Shown here piece after piece: positions 58,337 through 64,000 of a DNA stretch of 64,000 nucleotides. Both the position numbers and the translations under genes were made by a program. A model generated the notes under the pieces. The model was given only the letters and a program-made list of their open reading frames with translations, did not search any database and was not told where the DNA came from. Numbering within the stretch: the stretch's first letter is position 1; every line of letters starts with the position of its first letter. This stretch comes from Terriglobus roseus (GTDB taxonomy: Bacteria > Acidobacteriota > Terriglobia > Terriglobales > Acidobacteriaceae), in NCBI RefSeq assembly GCF_900105625.1, contig NZ_FNSD01000001.1:2976001-3040000 (forward strand). Direction: 5' to 3'.

Positions 58337-58942
58337 ATGCCCATCGACCCGAAGACGACCGCACTGCTGCTGATCGAGTACCAGAACGACTTCGTGAGTG
58401 AAGGTGGCGCGCTGCACGCCGGCGTGAAGGGCGTGATGGAGTCCACGAATATGCTGGCGAACACGCAGAAGACGCTGGAGGCGGCCCGAGCCGCCGGTGT
58501 GACGATCATGTTTGCACCCATCAGCTTTGCCGAGGGCTACCGCGAGATCACGCCACGGCCGTATGGCATCCTGAAGGGCGTTGTGGACAGCAATGCCTTT
58601 CGGCGGGGTACCTGGGGCGCCGAGATTGTCGATGCGCTGCCGCGGGCCGAAGCCGACATCGTCATCGAAGGCAAGCGTGGCCTGGATTGCTTTGCCAGTA
58701 CGAATGTCGACTTCATTCTGCGGAGCCTGGGAATTCAGCACGTTGTCGTAGCCGGATTCCTGTCCAACTGCTGCGTGGAATCGACGGGCCGCAGCGCGTA
58801 TGAGCGCGGCTTTCACGTCACGGCGCTGTCGGACTGTTCTGCGACATTGTCCGAGGAGGCGCAGCGCATGACCTTCGAAGTCAACCTGCCGATGTTTGCC
58901 GAGATCAAAACGCACGACCAGTTTCTATCGGAGCTGGCGTAG
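58337..58942 (+). CDS. Cysteine hydrolase, isochorismatase-like family
   Basis: 201 residues. The catalytic triad is visible: D18 in IEYQNDF, K113 in IEGKRGLDCF and the nucleophilic cysteine C146 in FLSNCCVEST. Members hydrolyse amides or vinyl ethers, including nicotinamidase, N-carbamoyl hydrolases and isochorismatase. AAAAGGAGAA precedes the ATG. It sits next to, but is probably not functionally linked with, the DNA ligase; a role in NAD salvage is possible but not shown. Confidence 0.88.
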   Translation: MPIDPKTTALLLIEYQNDFVSEGGALHAGVKGVMESTNMLANTQKTLEAARAAGVTIMFAPISFAEGYREITPRPYGILKGVVDSNAFRRGTWGAEIVDALPRAEADIVIEGKRGLDCFASTNVDFILRSLGIQHVVVAGFLSNCCVESTGRSAYERGFHVTALSDCSATLSEEAQRMTFEVNLPMFAEIKTHDQFLSELA

Positions 58943-58944
58943 CG

Positions 58945-59009
58945 GCAGATGCGGGTTAGCCAACCCGGTGGGGGGTGGTGCATCTGCATAAGAACGCTAT
59001 GGCGTTCTT
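58945..59009 (+). promoter_or_regulatory. Hairpins in the ligase translation start region
   Basis: GCAGATGC (58945-58952) pairs with GCATCTGC (58980-58987), enclosing GGGTT/AACCC. Next, AAGAACGC (58990-58997) pairs with GCGTTCTT (59002-59009) around loop TATG, which is the proposed ATG at 58999. Confidence 0.45.
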
Positions 59010-60945
59010 TCTCCAACTCGCACAACTGGCCGATGAGCTCGCTGCAACGTCCAGCAAGCTGAAAAAGCGCGCGGCGATCGCGGCGGGCATTCTTGCGGCG
59101 CGCGATGCGGGCGATACGCAGGACGCAGGATTATTTGCGCTCTATCTTTCGGGTGAACCGTTCAGCGAGGCTGATACACGCAAGCTGAATCTGGGCGGCG
59201 CCATTCTTTCAAAGACGATTCGGGAGATCGTGAAGCCGACAGAGGCGCAGTTCACCGCGGCGTGGCGGCGGCATGGCGATCTGGGCGCGGCGGCGGGCGA
59301 TCTGTTTGCGGAACTGGGCCATGCACCGGAACCCACGCTGACGCTGCGCGAGATCGAGGCGGCGTTTGCGGCGATTCCTGCTGCGAAGACGACGGCAGCG
59401 CGGCAGGAGATTCTTGCCGGTCTGCTGCAGCGATGCTCGCCCGTTGAGGCGAAGTACCTCATCAAGCTCATCAACGGCGATATGCGGATTGGCGTGAAGC
59501 AGGCGCTGATTGAGGAAGCGATTGCCGTCGCCAGTGAACAGCCGCTGTCTGCACTGCGCAATGCCGTGATGCTGGAGGCGGACCTGTCGCAGGCCACACG
59601 CATGGCATTTGCTGGCACGCTGGGTGAAGCGCGCATGCGTCTCTTCCATCCGCTGGGCTTCATGCTGGCGTCGCCGGTGGAGACGGCTGCTGAAGCCGTG
59701 AAGCGATTTGCCTCCAAGCCCGATGCCGCACGGGATGCCGACATCTCCGGAGCACCCGCGAGCGATGCGGAACCGGGGCCGCACATCGTCGAAGAGGATG
59801 AGTCGTCGCTCGAAGACCCTGATGTGGAGCATGTACCGGTGGAAGCAATCCGGCTGAGCGCGCAGGTCGAGGACAAGTTCGACGGCATGCGGGTGCAGCT
59901 GCACTGCGGCGACGCAACGCAGCCGGGCCGCGTGGCGCTGTACTCACGCAATCGCGAAGATGTGACGGTGAGTTATCCGGAGATTGTCGAGGCCTTTAGC
60001 CGCATCGACACGGCGGTGCTTCACGGCGATGCGCAGGGAGTCATACTCGACGGGGAATTGCTGGCGTGGGACGTGCGCACAGACCGTGCGATGCCGTTTG
60101 CTGTACTGTCGCCACGGATTGGCCGCAAACGCGTTTCGAATGACATTCGTGTGAGCACGCCGGTTGTCTTCATGGCCTTTGACCTGTTGTTTGCCGGTGG
60201 AGAACTGTTGCTGGACCTGCCGCTGCGCGAACGTCGGCACCGGTTGGAGGCGCTGGCGACAAAGGTTGGCGCAGTCACACGTTCGCCGCTGGAGCTGCCG
60301 GCGCCGATGCCCTCGGGCGGTCTGTTCGCTGATGAGGGAGCGCTCGTGCCCGACGGCGAACAGCGGTTGAAGCTATCGCAGATTGTCGAGGCGCACTCGG
60401 CCGAGGAGCTTGATCGGACCTATGTTGCAGCGCGTGATCGCGGCAATGAAGGCGTGATGATCAAGGCGAGTGAGTCGCTCTATGTGCCCGGCCGTCGCGG
60501 GCTGAGCTGGATGAAGCTGAAGCGTACGCTGGACACGCTGGATGTCGTCATCACCGGTGCGGAATATGGCAGCGGACGCCGGTCGCAACTGCTCTCCGAT
60601 TACACCTTCGCGATCCGCGGACCGGAGGGATCGTTGCTGAATGTCGGCAAGGCGTATGGCGGCCTCACGGACGTGGAGATCGTTGAGCTGACGCAGTGGT
60701 GCAAGGAACATACGCTGGAAGACACCGGCCATTTCCGCACGGTGGAACCGCTGATCGTGCTGGAGATCGCCTTCAACAATGTCATGCGCAGCGATCGCCA
60801 CGCCAGTGGCTTTGCGCTCCGCTTTCCGCGCATTGTGCAGATCCGGCAGGACAAGCCAACCGCAGAGATCGATACGCTGGAGCGGGTTGAAGAGATCTAC
60901 CAGTCGCAGCCAGACAAGCCATTTGAGACTTCGGAAGGGCAGTGA
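58999..60945 (+). CDS. ATP-dependent DNA ligase
   Basis: 648 residues. The adenylation lysine is K293 in VEDKFDGMR (motif I); motifs LDGELLAWD (III), FMAFDLLF (IIIa), EGVMIKASES (IV) and SWMKLKR (V) follow. An N-terminal DNA-binding domain (MRIGVKQALIEEA) and a C-terminal OB fold complete the archaeal/viral-type layout. An acidic low-complexity linker, about residues 244-284, separates the N-terminal and nucleotidyl-transferase domains. It seals nicks in repair, alongside the NAD-dependent LigA every bacterium has. The start at 58999 fits the family; a GTG at 58975 lies within a hairpin loop. Confidence 0.9.
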   Translation: MAFFLQLAQLADELAATSSKLKKRAAIAAGILAARDAGDTQDAGLFALYLSGEPFSEADTRKLNLGGAILSKTIREIVKPTEAQFTAAWRRHGDLGAAAGDLFAELGHAPEPTLTLREIEAAFAAIPAAKTTAARQEILAGLLQRCSPVEAKYLIKLINGDMRIGVKQALIEEAIAVASEQPLSALRNAVMLEADLSQATRMAFAGTLGEARMRLFHPLGFMLASPVETAAEAVKRFASKPDAARDADISGAPASDAEPGPHIVEEDESSLEDPDVEHVPVEAIRLSAQVEDKFDGMRVQLHCGDATQPGRVALYSRNREDVTVSYPEIVEAFSRIDTAVLHGDAQGVILDGELLAWDVRTDRAMPFAVLSPRIGRKRVSNDIRVSTPVVFMAFDLLFAGGELLLDLPLRERRHRLEALATKVGAVTRSPLELPAPMPSGGLFADEGALVPDGEQRLKLSQIVEAHSAEELDRTYVAARDRGNEGVMIKASESLYVPGRRGLSWMKLKRTLDTLDVVITGAEYGSGRRSQLLSDYTFAIRGPEGSLLNVGKAYGGLTDVEIVELTQWCKEHTLEDTGHFRTVEPLIVLEIAFNNVMRSDRHASGFALRFPRIVQIRQDKPTAEIDTLERVEEIYQSQPDKPFETSEGQ

Positions 60946-60949
60946 GAAG

Positions 60950-60976
60950 GGCAACCCAAAGGTTGCCGTCTTCTCT
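60950..60976 (+). terminator. Terminator after the ligase gene
   Basis: GGCAACC (60950-60956), loop CAAA, GGTTGCC (60961-60967), followed by GTCTTCTCTT. Confidence 0.6.
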
Positions 60977-60992
60977 TAAGGATCAAAGGCTT

Positions 60993-61028
60993 GGGTGCCC
61001 CACCTTTGCTCGCAAAGAACGGGCACCC
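60993..61028. repeat. Palindromic intergenic element
   Basis: GGGTGCCC (60993-61000) pairs with GGGCACCC (61021-61028); inside, CTTTG (61004-61008) pairs with CAAAG (61013-61017). It lies between the convergent ligase and lipoprotein genes. Confidence 0.5.
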
Positions 61029-61075
61029 GGAGGATCACTTCACCTTTTATCGTCGCTTAGGCGAAGCAGTAGCCG

Positions 61076-62095
61076 TTAGCGCTCTGCGACCTGTGCGGTG
61101 CCAGCGTCTGCGGGCTGTACGGTCAGGTCGTCTTCCAGGCGGAAGCGAACCAGCGATTCTGCGGGAATCACGATGTCGCGATTGCCTGTTGCACCCGCCA
61201 GCAGCGTGCCGAGGCCACCGCCTGCGAGTCCGCCGACAGCGAGCCCAACGCCACCTGTTGCGAGTCCGCCCACCAGCATGCCTACGCCCGCCGTGCCGCC
61301 GATAAAGGCTGCCGAACGCTTGCCCTTGCCCTTCTTGCTGGCAACGAAGTCAGCTGTCTCAAGCGGGTAGACCTTGCCGTTGAAGACAATCGAAGTCAGA
61401 CGCAGTTCCAGGATCGAGCGGCCCTTGAAGTGACCGCGACGATGCGCCGCGTCGACTACGCCACGCACGTTCGTGCCGCGCGGCAGAATGACATTGCCGT
61501 CGCGCGAGACGCCCTCAGCGAGCACGCCGGTGAAGCGCTCGCCTGGTGCCGCGTGCTTCACGTCGATGCGCTGATTGATACGAATGGCAAGGCTGGTGCC
61601 TGCAGGGATGGTGACGTTCGTCGGCACAAAGTTCGCAGGCGCAGCGTACGTGTTGCCATCCGCCGCGGGGGCCACGGGCGCACTGTAGGGGCGCGCGTTG
61701 GGATCGGTTGCTGTGCCTGGCTCGGCCACGGCTGCCGCCTGAACCATCACGCCGGGCTGCTTATAACGAGCGGCGTGGCGCGGCTGTGGATGCTGGCCGT
61801 TGCTCCAGTCGGGCAGGCCGGTAATGTTCTGGGTTCCGGCGGGTGCCGTGGTCTGCACCATCGTGGGCTGCGCAGTGCCGGGGGCGGGCGCGCTGACCAT
61901 GGTGACGGTCGTGTTGCCGGCGCCGTCAACGTAGATCACCTCTTCGGGCTGACCGCTCGTTGCGACATCCTTCTTCGCCGCATCAATTGCGCTCTGCTGC
62001 TTGCTGCAGCCGGTGGCAAGGCAAACGACCAGCGAAAGTGCGGCAACGGGCTGCTGCCATGCTCTAAAAGACAGAAAGTTATTGCGAGAGATCAT
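61076..62095 (-). CDS. Lipoprotein with glycine-zipper segment
   Basis: 339 residues. A lipobox LATGC (cysteine about residue 30) follows a hydrophobic signal. The start at 62095 has CCGGAGGAA upstream; the longer frame lacks a signal. After a proline/alanine-rich linker, a domain IPAGTSLAIRINQRIDVKHA with GTNVRGVVDAAHRRG follows, then a glycine-zipper stretch (GGTAGVGMLVGGLATGGV, about residues 260-300) able to span or insert in a membrane. Such proteins sit in the envelope; function is not established. Confidence 0.8.
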   Translation of the reverse strand: MISRNNFLSFRAWQQPVAALSLVVCLATGCSKQQSAIDAAKKDVATSGQPEEVIYVDGAGNTTVTMVSAPAPGTAQPTMVQTTAPAGTQNITGLPDWSNGQHPQPRHAARYKQPGVMVQAAAVAEPGTATDPNARPYSAPVAPAADGNTYAAPANFVPTNVTIPAGTSLAIRINQRIDVKHAAPGERFTGVLAEGVSRDGNVILPRGTNVRGVVDAAHRRGHFKGRSILELRLTSIVFNGKVYPLETADFVASKKGKGKRSAAFIGGTAGVGMLVGGLATGGVGLAVGGLAGGGLGTLLAGATGNRDIVIPAESLVRFRLEDDLTVQPADAGTAQVAER

Positions 62096-62244
62096 GTCGT
62101 TCCTCCGGGGGAGACCGCGCCGGAACACGGCGGCAGGAATCTCAACCCTGCGCGTGGGATGCGCGGCGGGAAAACGAACGCTGCCCGACATAGTGAAGTT
62201 CGCTGATAATTTTGTTGACGCCGCGCCCGCCTACAACCTTCGTG

Positions 62245-63603
62245 TTACGCGGAGAAACGGACCGCGCCGTTCACGATCGTGACCGACACGCGGCCAAGCA
62301 TCGGGGCACCGTGGAAGGGCGTGTTCTTCGACTTTGAGCGCGTCGTCGCAACATCGTAGGACCACTGCTGCGCAGCATCGAAGACCACCAGGTCAGCCGG
62401 TGCGCCGACTGCAATCCGGCCCACATCATGGCCCAGATCGCGCAGGCGGAACTTCTCTGCCGGTGCCGACGTGAACAGCGCCAGCACCTTCAGCAGCGGC
62501 ATGCCATGCTCGCCATGCAGGATGCGCAGCGATGCACCAAGGGCAGTCTCAAGTCCGGTGATGCCGTTGGGCGCACGCTCGAACTCCACGTTCTTTTCGT
62601 GCTCCGCGTGCGGTGCGTGATCAGTTGCAATCACGTCCACTGTCCCGTCAAGAATCGCCGCGATGCATGCGTCACGATCGCTCGCGGCGCGCAGCGGCGG
62701 GTTCATCTTGAAGTGTGTGTCGTAGCGGCGCGAGCGTTGTGCTTCGTCGCCGGCAATGGCTTCATCGGTGAAAGCGATGTGGTGCGGAGCCACCTCGCAG
62801 GTCACATGCAGACCGCGCTGCCTGGCTGCGCGGATTGATTCAAGCGCCTTTGCCGTCGACACGTGTTGCACATGCAGATGAGGCTTCAGTTTGTGTTCGC
62901 GTTCGATCTTTTCGAGCAACGCAATGTCGCGATCCACAATGCTCGACTCTGCCTCGATCGGCATACCGCGCAGACCGAGACGAAACGCGACCGGGCCAAA
63001 GTTCATGCTGGCGCCCACGGTCATGCGCGTGTCTTCGGCATGCTGCGAGATCGGCAATCCAAGCCGCGCAGAGGCGATCAACGCCTGCTCCATCATGCTG
63101 TCTGCAAGGACTGGCTTGCCATCATCGGTAAAACCGATGGCACCTGCTGCGGCCAGCGCGGCATAGTCCGTCAACTCGCCGCCCATGCTGCCGACCGTCG
63201 CCGCGGGCATTGCGAGCACACGAGCCGACGAGCCACGCGCGGGTGACTGTACAAACTGAAGCCACTCCACCGTGTCAGTGACGGGCACGGTGTTCGGCAT
63301 GGCGACCACTGTTGTCACGCCGCCTGCAACTGCTGCGAGCGTGCCGGTCGCGATGGTCTCTTTGTGCGTCTGGCCCGGCTCGCGCAGGTGCACGTGCATG
63401 TCGATCAGGCCCGGCGCAATGGTCAGGCCGGCGCAGTCGATCACCTGTGCTCCGGTGTCCTTCGCCAGTTGATCCAATTCGCCCGCGCGACCGGAGTAAG
63501 TCATCTGGGTGACGAGACCGCCTTCTATGAAAACATCGCCAAGATCATTCAGGCCGCAGCCGGGATCGACGACGCAGCCGCCGCGAAGAAGTATGGCACT
63601 CAT
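62245..63603 (-). CDS. pyrC: Dihydroorotase (type I)
   Basis: Third step of pyrimidine synthesis, converting carbamoyl-aspartate to dihydroorotate. 452 residues; metal site DMHVHLREPG, HVQHVSTAKAL, and the late acidic site ATDHAPHAEHE. The ATG overlaps the pyrB stop (ATGA), so translation is coupled. Its length and motifs match the class I enzyme that can pair with aspartate carbamoyltransferase. Confidence 0.96.
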   Translation of the reverse strand: MSAILLRGGCVVDPGCGLNDLGDVFIEGGLVTQMTYSGRAGELDQLAKDTGAQVIDCAGLTIAPGLIDMHVHLREPGQTHKETIATGTLAAVAGGVTTVVAMPNTVPVTDTVEWLQFVQSPARGSSARVLAMPAATVGSMGGELTDYAALAAAGAIGFTDDGKPVLADSMMEQALIASARLGLPISQHAEDTRMTVGASMNFGPVAFRLGLRGMPIEAESSIVDRDIALLEKIEREHKLKPHLHVQHVSTAKALESIRAARQRGLHVTCEVAPHHIAFTDEAIAGDEAQRSRRYDTHFKMNPPLRAASDRDACIAAILDGTVDVIATDHAPHAEHEKNVEFERAPNGITGLETALGASLRILHGEHGMPLLKVLALFTSAPAEKFRLRDLGHDVGRIAVGAPADLVVFDAAQQWSYDVATTRSKSKNTPFHGAPMLGRVSVTIVNGAVRFSA

Positions 63604-64000
63604 GCGTTTGTCTCCGGTCGCAGGGCACGGTCCAGCAGCGCCATGCGGATGGCGAGGCCGTGCTTCACCTGCTCTTCAATGGCGGATTGCGGGCCATTGG
63701 CCACAGCAGAATCAATCTCAAGTCCACGCACCATCGGCCCGGGATGCATCACGAGGGTTTTGGGTGCAATACGCGCAAGCCGCTCCGCATCGAGTTGATA
63801 GCCCGCGATGTAATCGGCGGTATCAATATCGAGACCGGCAAGGCGCTCGCGCTGGATGCGCAGCATCATGGCCACGTTCGCCTGCGAAAGTGCGTGCTCA
63901 AAGTCGCGCTCAATCGCAACACCCGGTGAGATGGAGAGCGCTTCCTTCGGGCAAAGCTCGGGCGGTCCGCACAGGATCACACGCGCACCCAGCCGCGGCA
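63600..64000 (-). CDS. pyrB: Aspartate carbamoyltransferase catalytic chain, 3' part
   Basis: The C-terminal part of the enzyme joining carbamoyl phosphate and aspartate; the frame stays open to the right edge of the window, so the N-terminus lies outside. Visible family signatures are LVMHPGPMVRGLEID and the C-terminal helix QSAIEEQVKHGLAIRMALL. It is immediately upstream of pyrC with a four-base overlap, the conserved pyrBC order. Confidence 0.93.
   Translation of the reverse strand, partial: PRLGARVILCGPPELCPKEALSISPGVAIERDFEHALSQANVAMMLRIQRERLAGLDIDTADYIAGYQLDAERLARIAPKTLVMHPGPMVRGLEIDSAVANGPQSAIEEQVKHGLAIRMALLDRALRPETNA

Overview
The window reads as chromosomal DNA of an Acidobacteriota member, most like the Terriglobus/Granulicella/Edaphobacter group (Terriglobia). 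This is inferred from gene content, not from a search. The signs are: three giant Oar-type TonB-dependent receptors with an N-terminal carboxypeptidase-regulatory (Cna_B-like) domain; a large secreted FG-GAP/Ig-repeat protein; tricorn-like propeller proteins fused to amidohydrolases; a GMC oxidoreductase / Tat-exported gluconate-2-dehydrogenase-subunit-3 / cytochrome c set; and palindromic intergenic elements. Genes are dense and GC-rich. I see no transposase, integrase, phage gene or CRISPR array.

1-3.8 kb: a minus-strand block with a CDP-alcohol phosphatidyltransferase, an Rrf2/IscR-type Fe-S regulator, cysteine desulfurase iscS and a 65-residue membrane protein. A perfect 27-bp palindrome precedes the regulator. 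A YcxB-like membrane protein and tRNA-Val(GAC) follow on plus. 4.4-7.3 kb: a secreted protein with a seven-repeat FG-GAP propeller between Ig-like repeats.

7.4-31.6 kb: an accessory catabolic island. On plus: TonB receptor, propeller-amidohydrolase, M20 peptidase, M20D amidohydrolase. On minus: ROK regulator, TonB receptor, argininosuccinate-lyase-like C-N lyase, second TonB receptor, paralogous propeller-amidohydrolase. A further exported M20 peptidase lies on minus at the left edge and a cupin diverges from the ROK gene at the right edge. Except for the ROK regulator, the lyase and the cupin, the products carry export signals. I infer uptake and stepwise hydrolysis of peptides or N-substituted amino acids. 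This is the best candidate for an undescribed pathway.

31.7-38.6 kb: DUF4097 protein, endonuclease III-like glycosylase, secreted bicupin, polytopic membrane protein coupled to a Tat-exported type B carboxylesterase, and a GH43 glycosidase. 38.7-42.1 kb: divergent katG and oxyR with a candidate OxyR site over the oxyR start. 42.2-45.6 kb: a three-gene periplasmic dehydrogenase complex ending in a pentaheme cytochrome c.

45.6-64 kb: acyltransferase, Hsp20, DUF1275, ClpB, a nucleotide-pyrophosphatase-like phosphodiesterase, a FucP-type sugar transporter, an epimerase, a degenerate receiver protein, prmC-prfA, a small membrane protein, an isochorismatase-like hydrolase, an ATP-dependent DNA ligase, a glycine-zipper lipoprotein, and pyrC with the 3' part of pyrB running off the right edge.
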